Shown here piece after piece: positions 6,956 through 20,487 of a stretch of 44,765 bases of DNA (its first letter is position 1; every line of letters starts with the position of its first letter). The stretch comes from Mycobacterium kyorinense (GTDB taxonomy: Bacteria > Actinomycetota > Actinomycetes > Mycobacteriales > Mycobacteriaceae): NCBI RefSeq assembly GCF_001672775.1, contig NZ_LZKJ01000005.1, positions 1-44,765 on the forward strand, in the 5' to 3' direction. A program made the translations under genes and the position numbers. The notes beneath the pieces are model-generated. The model ran no database searches. It was not told where the DNA came from and saw only the letters and a program-made list of their open reading frames with translations.

Positions 6956-7873
6956 TTAAGGAGTTGGCGCTGGCACTGCGGCGGCCGGTGCGGCAGCGGC
7001 GGCAGCCGGCGCGGCGCCCTGCATCGCCTGGCTGATCGATGGCATCACCAGTCCCTTGATCAGGTCGATGGCCTGGCTGGCGCCCAACTGGTTGGCGGCG
7101 CTCATCATGTCGTTGACGATGCCGCCGCTACCGCCCGATGCGGCCGCCGGCGCGGCGCCCAACGACGGATCGCCGAGGATCGGGTATGTGCCGCCGAGGC
7201 CCGGATCTAATCCGACCGGTGCGCTGATCGGCACCTCTCCAGGTGTGGTCAGCCCCGGTAGCGTGGCGTCCGGGCTGGTCAACGACGGATCGATACCCGC
7301 GGGACTGGTCAGCCCGGGCGTCAAACCGGCCGGGTTGGTCAGCCCCGGAGTCGTCAGGGCGGGGTTGGTCAGACTCGGATCGGTCAGGCCCGGCGTGGTC
7401 AGACCCGGGGTTGCACCCGGCGCCGTCAGACCCGGCGTGGTCAGACCCGGGGTTGCACCCGGCGCCGTCAGACCCGGGGTAGTCAGACCCGGAGTCGCAC
7501 CCGGCGCGGTCAGGCCCGGCGTAGTCAAACCGGGGCTGGTCAAGCCGGGGCTGGTCAAGCCGGGACTGGTCAACCCAGGACTGGTCAGGCCGGGGCTCGT
7601 CAGGCCCGGTGAGACCGCCGCGGGACTACCGCCCAAGCTCGGCACCGGCGGCATATTGATCCCGAACTGTGAAAGCCCTTGGGTCAGGGCTGACATCAAC
7701 TCGTTGGGCAGATCCGTCATGACAGCCGCCTGCACGAACTCGTGATGCTCGGGCGCCGCCTTGGAATCGGCCGCTAATTGGCAGACAGTGACATAAGCAA
7801 TAGGACTTGCGACCGCCAGAGCGGCGACTGCGCTCATAGCCGTCGAGAGCCTGCGTCGACGTCGGTTCGGCAC
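6956..7873 (-). CDS. erp: Exported repetitive protein Erp (PirG/P36)
   Basis: 305 residues from GTG at 7873, chosen because attgaGGAGActtcc gives a good ribosome-binding site and VPNRRRRRLSTAMSAVAAL matches the Erp signal peptide. The conserved N-terminal domain includes PEHHEF and ALTQGLSQFGINMPPVPSL. The centre is a long run of PGLTS-type pentapeptides. The C-terminal domain includes TYPILGDPSLG and GASQAIDLIKGLVMPS, then an Ala/Pro tail. Erp is a cell-surface protein required for normal mycobacterial virulence and envelope integrity; no catalytic activity is known. The repeat region contains longer 42-bp units. It is divergent from glf across a 287-bp gap. Confidence 0.95.
   Translation of the reverse strand: MPNRRRRRLSTAMSAVAALAVASPIAYVTVCQLAADSKAAPEHHEFVQAAVMTDLPNELMSALTQGLSQFGINMPPVPSLGGSPAAVSPGLTSPGLTSPGLTSPGLTSPGLTSPGLTTPGLTAPGATPGLTTPGLTAPGATPGLTTPGLTAPGATPGLTTPGLTDPSLTNPALTTPGLTNPAGLTPGLTSPAGIDPSLTSPDATLPGLTTPGEVPISAPVGLDPGLGGTYPILGDPSLGAAPAAASGGSGGIVNDMMSAANQLGASQAIDLIKGLVMPSISQAMQGAAPAAAAAAPAAAVPAPTP
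7391..7516 (-). repeat. Three 42-bp tandem repeats inside erp
   Basis: Copies start at 7391, 7433 and 7475, with a fourth diverging copy from 7517. Each codes for 14 residues mixing PGLTTPGLTAPGAT. The first two copies are nearly identical at DNA level, a sign of recent slippage or recombination. Flanking sequence on both sides is the ordinary 15-bp PGLT-type repeat. Confidence 0.9.
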
Positions 7874-7941
7874 GGAAGTCTCCTCAATCTGGACTGCATG
7901 GTCGTCGGTGTCATGCCCGTGAAGTGCGACATGGAGCCTGA

Positions 7942-11280
<3,339 letters not shown>

Positions 11281-11288
<8 letters not shown>

Positions 11289-11832
11289 CCTCGTGGCTGA
11301 CACGGCCGCGCCGCGTGGCGAACTGGCCGTCTTGGTGGCCGTCCAATCGATGTTGGCCGATCAGCCGGGGATGCTGAGCGCGGCGCGAGGACTGTCCCAT
11401 TTCGGTGAGCACAGCATCGGCTGGCTGGCCGTCTCAGCGCTCGGCGCCGTCCTGCAGCCGCAGCGGCGGCGAGCATGGCTGCGGGTGGGGGCCGGGGCCT
11501 TCGCCGCGCACGCGGCGGCGGTCCTGATCAAGCGGCTGGCACGACGCACCCGCCCGGATCATCCGGCGGTCGCGGTGAACGTCGGCACCCCGAGCCGGCT
11601 GAGCTTCCCGTCCGCGCACGCCACATCCACCACGGCGGCGGCCATCCTGCTGGCCCGCGCCACCGGCTCGCCGCTACCGGCCTTGCTGGTGCCACCGATG
11701 GCGTTGTCGCGGATGCTTCTGGGGGTGCACTATCCCAGCGACGTGGCCGTCGGCGTGGGTGTCGGCGCCGCCGTCGCAGCGGTCGCGATGCGAGTCGACG
11801 GCCGGCTCAAAGGTGGGGTGCCCAATGAGTGA
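11281..11832 (+). CDS. PAP2-family phosphatase, candidate decaprenylphosphoryl-5-phosphoribose phosphatase (Rv3807c-like)
   Basis: 183 residues from ATG at 11281, overlapping the end of glfT2 by 8 bp. PAP2 signature motifs are in order: KRLARRTRP, FPSAHAT and SRMLLGVHYPSD. Several hydrophobic segments place it in the membrane. In DPA synthesis the 5-phosphate must be removed from decaprenylphosphoryl-5-phosphoribose; this gene sits directly before ubiA, which makes that molecule, so the assignment rests on family and context. It is a little longer than the M. tuberculosis protein as I recall it. It overlaps ubiA by 8 bp. Confidence 0.88.
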
Positions 11833-12739
11833 GGACGTGGTGCCCGTGACCGGGCCTCCGGCCAACCTGATCGTCGGCGTCGTCAAGGCGATCCGCCCGC
11901 GGCAATGGGTGAAGAACATCTTGGTGCTGGCGGCGCCGGTGGCCGCCTTGGGCACCGACGTCCACTATGACTACGCCGAGGTGGCGCGCCAGGAGGCCGT
12001 CGCATTCGTGGTGTTCTGCTTGGCGGCCTCGTCGGTCTACCTGATCAACGACGTCCGCGATGTCGAGGCCGACCGCGAGCATCCGACCAAGCGGTTCCGG
12101 CCGATCGCCGCCGGTGTGGTGCCCGAGTGGCTGGCCTACGTCATCGCCGCGATACTCGGTACGGCTTCGCTGGCGATCGCTTGGTGGCAGGCCCCGAACC
12201 TGGCCGTGGTGATGGCGGTCTACATCGGCATGCAGTTGGCGTATTGCTTCGGGCTCAAGCACCAAGCCGTGATCGACCTCTGCATCGTCTCCTCGGCGTA
12301 TCTGATCCGCGCCATTGCCGGCGGCGCGGCAGCCGATATCTATCTGTCGCAATGGTTTTTGCTGATGGCGGCGTTCGGGTCGCTGTTCATGGTGGCGGGC
12401 AAGCGCTATGCCGAACTGCAGTTGGCCGAGCGCACGGGTGCCAAAATCCGCAAATCGCTGGAGAGCTATACCAGCACCTATCTGCGGTTCGTGTGGACGA
12501 TGTCGGCGACCGCGCTGGTGGTGTGTTACGGGCTGTGGGCGTTCGAGCGCGACCGCTACTCGGGCACCTGGTTCGCAGTGTCGATGGTCCCGTTCACGAT
12601 CGCGGTGCTGCGCTATGCCGTCGACGTCGACGGGGGGCTGGCCGGGGAACCCGAAGATATCGCGTTGCGCGATCGGGTGTTACAGCTGCTTGCGCTGGCG
12701 TGGATCGGAACCGTTGGTGCCGCTGTTGCGTTCGGCTAG
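11825..12739 (+). CDS. ubiA: Decaprenyl-phosphate phosphoribosyltransferase (Rv3806c)
   Basis: 304 residues from ATG at 11825. This UbiA-superfamily membrane prenyltransferase joins phosphoribose from PRPP to decaprenyl phosphate, the first committed step to DPA. The first aspartate-rich motif NDVRDVEADR is clear. The second conserved region is DLCIVSSAYLIRAIAGG, and about nine hydrophobic segments follow the family pattern. It overlaps the phosphatase stop by 8 bp. A different frame through this gene stays open into aftB, but that is a shadow. The gene is a known site of mutations raising ethambutol resistance in M. tuberculosis. Confidence 0.95.
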   Translation: MSEDVVPVTGPPANLIVGVVKAIRPRQWVKNILVLAAPVAALGTDVHYDYAEVARQEAVAFVVFCLAASSVYLINDVRDVEADREHPTKRFRPIAAGVVPEWLAYVIAAILGTASLAIAWWQAPNLAVVMAVYIGMQLAYCFGLKHQAVIDLCIVSSAYLIRAIAGGAAADIYLSQWFLLMAAFGSLFMVAGKRYAELQLAERTGAKIRKSLESYTSTYLRFVWTMSATALVVCYGLWAFERDRYSGTWFAVSMVPFTIAVLRYAVDVDGGLAGEPEDIALRDRVLQLLALAWIGTVGAAVAFG

Positions 12740-12810
12740 CGCCGCCCCCGTCTCGTCTCGCCGGCCGGCCGGCGTTTCCCTACGACACGACGGTACGAGT
12801 CAGCCTGTGG

Positions 12811-14688
12811 GTGAGCGTCGCCGTGGTGACCGTGCTGTTCGGCTGGGGAGCCTGGCAGCGGCGGTGGATCGCCGACGACGGGCTGATCGTGTTGCGCACG
12901 GTGCGCAACCTGCTGGCGGGCAACGGACCGGTGTTCAACGCGGGCGAGCGGGTCGAGGCCAACACTTCAGTGGTGTGGACCTACCTGGTCTATGCGGGAA
13001 GCTGGCTGGCCGGGCCGATGCGGATGGAATACGTGGCGCTGACGCTGGCGCTGACGCTGAGCCTGCTGGGCATGGCGCTGCTGATGCTGGGAACGGGCCG
13101 GCTGTATGCGCCGAGCCTGCTCGGCCGACGAGCGGTGATGCTGCCGGCCGGTGCCCTGGTCTACATCGCGATACCTCCGGCGCGCGATTTCGCCACGTCC
13201 GGGCTGGAAAGCGGGCTGGTGCTGGCCTATCTGGGGCTGCTGTGGTGGCTGATGGTCTGCTGGTCACAGGCGCTGCGGTCACACCCCCCGGGCCGCGTTT
13301 TCGTCGGCGTCCTGGCGTTCGTTGCGGGCCTCAGCGTCCTGGTCCGGCCCGAGCTGGCGCTCATCGGCGGCCTGGCGTTGATCATGATGCTGGTGGCCTC
13401 GCAGGGCTGGCGACGGCGGTTACTGATCGTGGTGGCCGGGGGGCTGCTTCCGGTGGCCTACCAGATCTTCCGGATGGGCTACTACGCGCTGCTGTTTCCC
13501 GGCACCGCGCTGGCCAAAGACGCAGCCGGCGACAAATGGCCGCAGGGCCTGATTTATCTGTCCAATTTCAACCAGCCCTACGCGCTGTGGGTCCCCGCTC
13601 TGCTGTTGCTGGCACTGGGTCTGCTGCTGTTGACCACCCGCGGTCGGCCCTGGTGGGTTCGGCATGCACCGCCGCCGGGCTACGGGAGGCTGGCGCGCAC
13701 CGTGCAAAGCCCGGCCGGCGTCGTGGCCTTCATCATGTTCAGCGGGTTGCTGCAGGCGTTGTACTGGATCCGGCAGGGCGGTGACTTCATGCACGGCCGG
13801 GTGCTGCTGGTGCCGGTGATTTGTCTGCTGGCGCCGGTGGCCGTGGTCCCGGTGATGTTTCCCGACGGCACGAAGTTCTCCCGGGAGACCGGTTATTGGC
13901 TGGCCGGCGCGATCAGCGCGCTGTGGCTGGCGATTGCCGGCTGGTCGCTGTGGGCGGCGAACTCGCCGGGAATGGGCGACGACGCCACCCGGGTCACCTA
14001 CTCCGGCATCGTCGACGAACGCCGGTTCTACGCGCAGGCCACCGGGCATGCGCATCCGCTGACCGCCGCTGACTACCTGGACTATCCGCGGATGCGGGCG
14101 GTGCTGGTGGCGCTCAACAACACCCCGGAAGGCGCGTTGCTGCTGCCCTCCGGCGACTACGACCGGTGGGACCTGGTGCCGCCGATCCCGCCGTCGACAA
14201 CCGGGGCCTCGCCGGGATCAGCGCAAAAGGGCCCGCACGCCGTGTTTTTCACCAACCTCGGCATGTTGAGCATGAACGTCGGCCTGGACATCCGGGTGCT
14301 CGACCAGATCGGATTGGCCAATCCGCTGGCTGCCCATACCTCGCGGTTGCAGTACGGCCGCATCGGCCACGACAAGAACCTGTTCCCGGACTGGGTGATC
14401 GCCGACGGGCCGTGGGTCAAGTGGTATCCGGGCGTTCCGGGATACCTGGATGCCCAGTGGGTCACCCAGGCCGAGGCCGCACTGCGCTGCCCAGCGACCC
14501 AGGCGGTGCTGAATTCGGTGCGCAGTCCGATGGGCCCGCGCCGGTTCCTGTCCAACTTCGTGCACGCCTACGAGTTCACCAAGTATCGGATCGACCGGGT
14601 CCCGCGCTACGAACTGCTCAGGTGTGGGCTCGAGGTGCCCGAATCCGGCGCCGCCCCCTACACCGGGCTACCGGCGACGGGCCCGTGA
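12811..14688 (+). CDS. aftB: Terminal beta-(1-2) arabinofuranosyltransferase AftB
   Basis: 625 residues if started at GTG 12811. It uses DPA outside the membrane to add the beta-(1-2)-linked terminal Araf residues that later carry mycolates. The N-terminal GT-C motif RRWIADDGLIV (Asp22-Asp23), multiple membrane helices and a C-terminal periplasmic domain (FPDWVIADGPWVKWYPG) are all present. The start is uncertain: the position matching the MVRVSLW start I recall from M. tuberculosis reads ACG GTA CGA at 12790. The only nearby canonical in-frame codons are GTG 12811 (at the edge of the first helix) and GTG 12700 (overlapping ubiA). Neither has a good ribosome-binding site. It ends the glf-aftB run. 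Confidence 0.93.
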   Translation: MSVAVVTVLFGWGAWQRRWIADDGLIVLRTVRNLLAGNGPVFNAGERVEANTSVVWTYLVYAGSWLAGPMRMEYVALTLALTLSLLGMALLMLGTGRLYAPSLLGRRAVMLPAGALVYIAIPPARDFATSGLESGLVLAYLGLLWWLMVCWSQALRSHPPGRVFVGVLAFVAGLSVLVRPELALIGGLALIMMLVASQGWRRRLLIVVAGGLLPVAYQIFRMGYYALLFPGTALAKDAAGDKWPQGLIYLSNFNQPYALWVPALLLLALGLLLLTTRGRPWWVRHAPPPGYGRLARTVQSPAGVVAFIMFSGLLQALYWIRQGGDFMHGRVLLVPVICLLAPVAVVPVMFPDGTKFSRETGYWLAGAISALWLAIAGWSLWAANSPGMGDDATRVTYSGIVDERRFYAQATGHAHPLTAADYLDYPRMRAVLVALNNTPEGALLLPSGDYDRWDLVPPIPPSTTGASPGSAQKGPHAVFFTNLGMLSMNVGLDIRVLDQIGLANPLAAHTSRLQYGRIGHDKNLFPDWVIADGPWVKWYPGVPGYLDAQWVTQAEAALRCPATQAVLNSVRSPMGPRRFLSNFVHAYEFTKYRIDRVPRYELLRCGLEVPESGAAPYTGLPATGP

Positions 14689-16135
<1,447 letters not shown>

Positions 16136-16154
16136 GCGCTCATCATCACCGCTG

Positions 16155-16182
16155 ACGGCGGCGACCTTCGGGTCGCCGCCGT
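16155..16182 (+). terminator. Strong stem-loop terminator after fbpA
   Basis: A perfect 12-bp stem acggcggcgacc / ggtcgccgccgt with a ttcg tetraloop, 19 bp past the fbpA stop. Followed by gttagtcgttt, a weak T-rich stretch. Very stable; best read as a transcription terminator or an mRNA 3' stabiliser before fbpD. Confidence 0.75.
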
Positions 16183-16278
16183 TAGTCGTTTCCGGCCCTC
16201 CCGTCGCATCCGGTGTGGTTCACTACCTTGCGGGACGGGGCTGCGCGGGGTTGGTGGAGCGACACGAGTGAGGTGGAC

Positions 16279-17172
16279 ATGAGGGGCCTGTCGATGCTGC
16301 TGCGGATGCTGTTCGCTGCCGTGCTTACCGTCGCATTGGGCGGTATCACCGCGGCGCACCTCGGCTCGGCGCATGCGGCGGGTGTCGAAAATCTCATGGT
16401 GCCGTCGGCCGCGATGGGCCGCGACATCCCGGTGAGCTTCATAGCCGGCGGCCCGCACGCCGTGTACCTGCTGGACGCCTTCGACGCCGCCCCAGACGTC
16501 AGCAACTGGATGAACGCGGGAAACGCGGCGAACACCCTGTCGGGCAAGGGCATCTCGGTGGTCGCGCCGGCGGGCGGCGCCTACAGCATGTACACCAACT
16601 GGGAACAGGACGGTAGCAAGCAGTGGGACACCTTCTTGTCCAGTGAGCTGCCGGACTGGCTGGCCGCCAACAAAGGCCTGGCCCCCGGGGGCCATGCGGC
16701 CGTCGGCGCCTCACAGGGCGGATACGGCGCGATGGCGCTGGCCTGCTTCCACCCCGACCGGTTCGGTTACGCCGGGTCGTTGTCGGGTTTCCTCTACCCG
16801 TCGCACACCACGATCGGCGGTTCCATCATCGCCGGCATGCAGCAATTCGGCGGTGTCGATCCCTACGGAATGTGGGGCGCGCCCCAGCTGGGCCGGTGGA
16901 AGTGGCACGACCCGTATGTGCACGCCTCGATGCTGGCGCAGAACAACAGCCGGATCTGGGTGTACAACCCGATGGGCGGAGCCAGCAATCCGGCCGCAAT
17001 GATCGGTCAGGCGGAGCAAGCCACCGGTAGCGGCCGGTTCTTCTACCAGATGTATCGCAACGACGGCGGCCACAACGGGCACTTCGATTTCCCGGGCGGG
17101 GACAACGGCTGGGGTTCGTGGAGTGCGCAGCTGGCGGCGATGTCCGGCGACATCGTCGGCGCGATTCGCTAA
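16279..17172 (+). CDS. fbpD: Antigen-85-related secreted protein MPT51
   Basis: 297 residues from ATG at 16279, with aggtgg just upstream. The signal peptide ends near GSAHAAGVENL. It shares the Ag85 alpha/beta-hydrolase fold with fbpA but belongs to the MPT51 branch (AGGPHAVYLLDAFDA, WEQDGSKQWDTFLSSEL). MPT51 is regarded as non-catalytic. Here the nucleophile elbow reads GASQGG, with a Ser where I recall Ala in M. tuberculosis. The Ag85 catalytic His segment is replaced by DNGWGSW, so transferase activity is still unlikely. The likely role is binding of fibronectin or cell-wall sugars. It lies between fbpA and the Rv3802c-like lipase on the same strand. Confidence 0.93.
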   Translation: MRGLSMLLRMLFAAVLTVALGGITAAHLGSAHAAGVENLMVPSAAMGRDIPVSFIAGGPHAVYLLDAFDAAPDVSNWMNAGNAANTLSGKGISVVAPAGGAYSMYTNWEQDGSKQWDTFLSSELPDWLAANKGLAPGGHAAVGASQGGYGAMALACFHPDRFGYAGSLSGFLYPSHTTIGGSIIAGMQQFGGVDPYGMWGAPQLGRWKWHDPYVHASMLAQNNSRIWVYNPMGGASNPAAMIGQAEQATGSGRFFYQMYRNDGGHNGHFDFPGGDNGWGSWSAQLAAMSGDIVGAIR

Positions 17173-17288
17173 TCGCGGCCGACGGCCCACAGGGTCGGAG
17201 CCGGTAACCCGGTACCGTAAAGCAGGGTGCGACGGCCACTTGCACGGCACGTCGACCGGGCAACCGACCGACTCTGCTAGCAGGAGAC

Positions 17289-18311
17289 ATGGCTGTTAAA
17301 AAGGCTGCGAACTCGCGGCGCAAGCGCCACCGCATCCTGGCCTTGATCGCGGCCGCCGCGACGGCACTTGTCGTGGCCCTGGTGCTGGTGTTCGTGGTGA
17401 TGTATCTGCGCAACCCGGAGTCCCCGCCCAGCGCGGTGCCACCCAGCATCGTGCCGCCGTCCAGCGGGTCGGCACATCCGAAGAAGCCGCGACCGGCCTT
17501 CCAAGACGCCAACTGCCCCGATGTGCAGTTGATCTCGATTCCCGGCACCTGGGAGTCGTCGTTGCAGCTCAACCCGCTCAACCCGGTCGACTTCCCGAAG
17601 GCCTTGCTGCTCAACGTCACCCGTCCGATCAGCGAGCAGTTCGACGCCAGCCGCGTCGAGGTGTACACGGTTCCCTACACCGCGCAGTTCCACAATCCGC
17701 TGTCGGGCGACAACCAGATCTCCTACAACGACAGCCGGGCCGAGGGCACCCGGGCGGCCGTCAAGGCGATGACCGACATGTCCGACAAGTGCCCACTGAC
17801 CAGCTATGTGCTGATCGGCTTCTCGCAAGGGGCGGTGATCGCCGGCGACATCGCCAGTGACGTCGGCAACGGGCGCGGCCCCGTCGACGAAGACCTGGTG
17901 CTCGGTGTGACGTTGATCGCTGACGGGCGCCGCCAGCAGGACGTCGGCCAGGACGTCGGTCCCAATCCGCCGGGCCAGGGTGCCGAGATCACCCTGCACG
18001 AGGTGCCGGTGCTGTCGACCATGGGCTTGACGATGACCGGTGAACGGCCCGGCGGTTTCGGTGACCTCAACGGCCGAACCAACGAAATCTGCGGCCAGGG
18101 CGACCTGATCTGCGCGGCCCCGCAAGAAGCATTCAGCATCGTCAACCTGCCGAGCACGCTGGACACCTTGGCCGGCGGCGCCGGCCAGCCCGTCCATGCG
18201 CTGTATGCCACCACCCAGTTCTGGAACGTCGACGGGCAGTCGGCCACCGAATGGACCTTGAACTGGGCCCGCAATCTCATCGAGAACGCGCCGCATCCCA
18301 AACACGGGTAA
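17289..18311 (+). CDS. Membrane-anchored cutinase-like envelope lipase (Rv3802c-like)
   Basis: 340 residues from ATG at 17289, with an excellent AGCAGGAGAC ribosome-binding site. A basic N-terminus and a single helix (about 18-38) anchor it. A Pro/Ser-rich linker and a cutinase-type alpha/beta-hydrolase domain follow. GFSQG holds nucleophile Ser179; the acid is Asp in [11 protein letters not shown] near 272, and the His is in [11 protein letters not shown] near 303, each about four positions after the M. tuberculosis numbering. The family protein has phospholipase/thioesterase activity, is essential and is linked to mycolate metabolism. Cysteines around the acid loop probably form disulfides. 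Placed between the Ag85 pair and fadD32. Confidence 0.93.
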   Translation: MAVKKAANSRRKRHRILALIAAAATALVVALVLVFVVMYLRNPESPPSAVPPSIVPPSSGSAHPKKPRPAFQDANCPDVQLISIPGTWESSLQLNPLNPVDFPKALLLNVTRPISEQFDASRVEVYTVPYTAQFHNPLSGDNQISYNDSRAEGTRAAVKAMTDMSDKCPLTSYVLIGFSQGAVIAGDIASDVGNGRGPVDEDLVLGVTLIADGRRQQDVGQDVGPNPPGQGAEITLHEVPVLSTMGLTMTGERPGGFGDLNGRTNEICGQGDLICAAPQEAFSIVNLPSTLDTLAGGAGQPVHALYATTQFWNVDGQSATEWTLNWARNLIENAPHPKHG

Positions 18312-18365
18312 CGGTTACGTCAAGCGGTACGTTCGGATTTGGTTCGCAGCGCACCGCCCCTTAAC

Positions 18366-18385
18366 ATTAAGAGAAAATTAAGAGA
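18366..18385 (+). promoter_or_regulatory. Direct repeat ATTAAGAGA x2 upstream of fadD32
   Basis: Two identical 9-bp copies at 18366-18374 and 18377-18385, 11 bp apart, one helical turn. They sit in the most AT-rich stretch of the 261-bp gap 18312-18572. Such spacing is typical of sites for OmpR/PhoB-family response regulators. A possible -10, TACCAT, lies downstream at 18440-18445. The cognate regulator is unknown. Confidence 0.4.
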
Positions 18386-18572
18386 GCTGAGGTTGGTCTG
18401 CTGGGTCGACGCGATGCCGGTCGCCCTGCGCGTTTTCTGTACCATCTGTGAGGTTTGGGGTTCGGCAATTTGGCGCAGGTGACACGCGCGACGTCCCGCT
18501 GGTCGACTCTGACGCGCCCTCAGCAGAACTCACATACTTGACCCGAGACATGTGGTGACAGGAGAAGCGGCA

Positions 18573-20477
18573 ATGGCCCATGTGGGATACCACAACCCGT
18601 TCATTGTGGACGGCAAGATCCGGTTTCCGGAAAACACCGACCTCGTCAGGCACGTGGAGCGCTGGGCGTCGGTGCGTGGTGAACAGCTTGCCTACCGTTT
18701 CCTGGACTACTCCACCGAACGCGACGGGATCGCGCGCGAGATGTCATGGGCCGAGTTCGGCGCCCGTAACCGCGCGGTGGGTGCCCGGCTGCAACAGGTC
18801 AACCAGCCCGGTGACCGTGTCGCCATCCTGTGCCCGCAGAACCTGCACTACCTTGTCGCCTTTTTCGGCACGCTGTATGCCGGCCAAATTGCGGTGCCAC
18901 TCTTCGACCCGGCCGAGCCGGGCCACGTCGGCCGGCTACACGCGGTGCTCGATGACTGCAGTCCGTCGGCGATCCTGACCACCAGCGACTCCGCCGAGGG
19001 CGTTCGCAAGTTCTTTCGCAGCCGTCCAGCCAAGGATCGGCCCCGTGTCATCGCGGTCGACGCGGTGCCCGTCGACGTCGGCTCCACGTGGGAGCCGGTA
19101 CCCGTCACCCAGGACACCACCGCCTACCTGCAGTACACCTCGGGCTCCACGCGCATGCCGACCGGCGTTCAGATCACGCAGCTGAACCTGCCCACCAACG
19201 TGGTCCAGGTGATCCACGCCCTGGAGGGCAAGGAAGGTGACCGCGGGGTCAGCTGGTTGCCGTTCTTCCATGACATGGGCCTGGTTACCGCTTTGCTGTC
19301 AACGGTGGTGGGCTACAGCTTCACTTTCATGACGCCCGCCGCGTTCGTGCGCCGGCCCGGCCGCTGGATCCGCGAGCTGGCGCGCAAGCCCGATGACACC
19401 GGCCAGACGATCTCGGCCGCGCCGAACTTCGCGTTCGAACACGCCGCTCTGCGCGGGCTGCCCAAAGAGGACGAACCGCCGCTGGACCTGAGCAACGTCA
19501 GGTCGATCCTCAACGGCAGTGAGCCGGTGTCGGCGGCCTCGCTGCGCAAGTTCAACGAGGCGTTCGGACCGTACGGCTTCCCGGAGACGGCGATCAAACC
19601 GTCCTACGGCCTGGCCGAGGCAACGCTGTTCGTGTCGACCACCCCAATGGACAAAGCGCCCAAGATCATTCACGTCGACCGGTCGGCGCTGAACAACGAA
19701 AACAAGTTCGCTGAGGTCGCCCCGGACGCACCGAACGGTGTCGCGCAGGTCTCCGCCGGCAAGGTCGGAGTCGACGAATGGGCGGTGATCGTCGACGCCG
19801 AAACGGCCACCGAACTGCCCGACGGCCAGGTCGGCGAGATCTGGCTGCACGGCAAGAACATGGGGCTGGGCTACTGGAATCGGGAAGAGGAGACCCGGGA
19901 GACGTTCAAGAACGTCCTCAAGTCGCGGACCAGCCCGTCGCGCGCCGAAGGCGCCCCCGACGACGGGACCTGGGTGCGCACCGGCGACTACGGCACCTAC
20001 TACCAGGACGAGCTGTACATCACCGGACGGGTGAAGGACCTGGTCATCATCGACGGTCGCAACCACTATCCGCAGGACCTGGAGTATTCGGCGCAAGAGG
20101 CCAGCCGGGCCGTGCGGACCGGTTACGTGGCCGCCTTCTCGGTGCCGGCAAACCAGCTGCCCACCGAGGTGTTCGACGACCCGCACGCCGGCCTGAAGTA
20201 CGACCCGGAAGACACCTCTGAGCAGTTGGTGATCGTCGCCGAACGCGCTGCCGGCACCCACAAACTCGACCACCAGCCGATCGCCGACGACATCCGGGCG
20301 GCGATCGCCGTGCGGCACGGTGTGACCGTGCGTGATGTGCTGCTTGTGCAGGCCGGCTCGGTTCCGCGTACGTCCAGCGGCAAGATCGGCCGCCGCGCCT
20401 GTCGCACCGCGTACCTCGACGGCAGCCTGCGTAGCGGCGTCGCATCGCCGAACGCCTTCCCCGACCAGGCTGACTGA
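18573..20477 (+). CDS. fadD32: Long-chain fatty-acid AMP ligase FadD32
   Basis: 634 residues from ATG 18573, which has GGAGAAG six bases upstream. GTG 18552 gives MVTGEAAMA and matches the annotated M. tuberculosis N-terminus, so it is a real alternative. It adenylates the C50-60 meromycolate chain and loads it on the N-terminal ACP of Pks13. Motifs: the ATP loop [23 protein letters not shown], adenylate-contacting TGDYGTYY, the FAAL-type DGRNHYPQD and catalytic Lys604 in TSSGKIGRR. Stop is 10 bp before pks13. Essential and a known drug target in M. tuberculosis. Confidence 0.96.
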   Translation: MAHVGYHNPFIVDGKIRFPENTDLVRHVERWASVRGEQLAYRFLDYSTERDGIAREMSWAEFGARNRAVGARLQQVNQPGDRVAILCPQNLHYLVAFFGTLYAGQIAVPLFDPAEPGHVGRLHAVLDDCSPSAILTTSDSAEGVRKFFRSRPAKDRPRVIAVDAVPVDVGSTWEPVPVTQDTTAYLQYTSGSTRMPTGVQITQLNLPTNVVQVIHALEGKEGDRGVSWLPFFHDMGLVTALLSTVVGYSFTFMTPAAFVRRPGRWIRELARKPDDTGQTISAAPNFAFEHAALRGLPKEDEPPLDLSNVRSILNGSEPVSAASLRKFNEAFGPYGFPETAIKPSYGLAEATLFVSTTPMDKAPKIIHVDRSALNNENKFAEVAPDAPNGVAQVSAGKVGVDEWAVIVDAETATELPDGQVGEIWLHGKNMGLGYWNREEETRETFKNVLKSRTSPSRAEGAPDDGTWVRTGDYGTYYQDELYITGRVKDLVIIDGRNHYPQDLEYSAQEASRAVRTGYVAAFSVPANQLPTEVFDDPHAGLKYDPEDTSEQLVIVAERAAGTHKLDHQPIADDIRAAIAVRHGVTVRDVLLVQAGSVPRTSSGKIGRRACRTAYLDGSLRSGVASPNAFPDQAD

Positions 20478-20487
20478 CTCGACGACC

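Noticed and set aside
7056..7745. Plus-strand repetitive ORF with VRPGV repeats
   Set aside because: It is the antisense of the erp repeats; the minus strand has the signal peptide, ribosome-binding site and conserved domains.
12127..12810. Long upstream extension of the aftB frame (853 codons in total)
   Set aside because: It overlaps ubiA in another frame, is Arg/Gly-rich shadow sequence and has no membrane or catalytic features.
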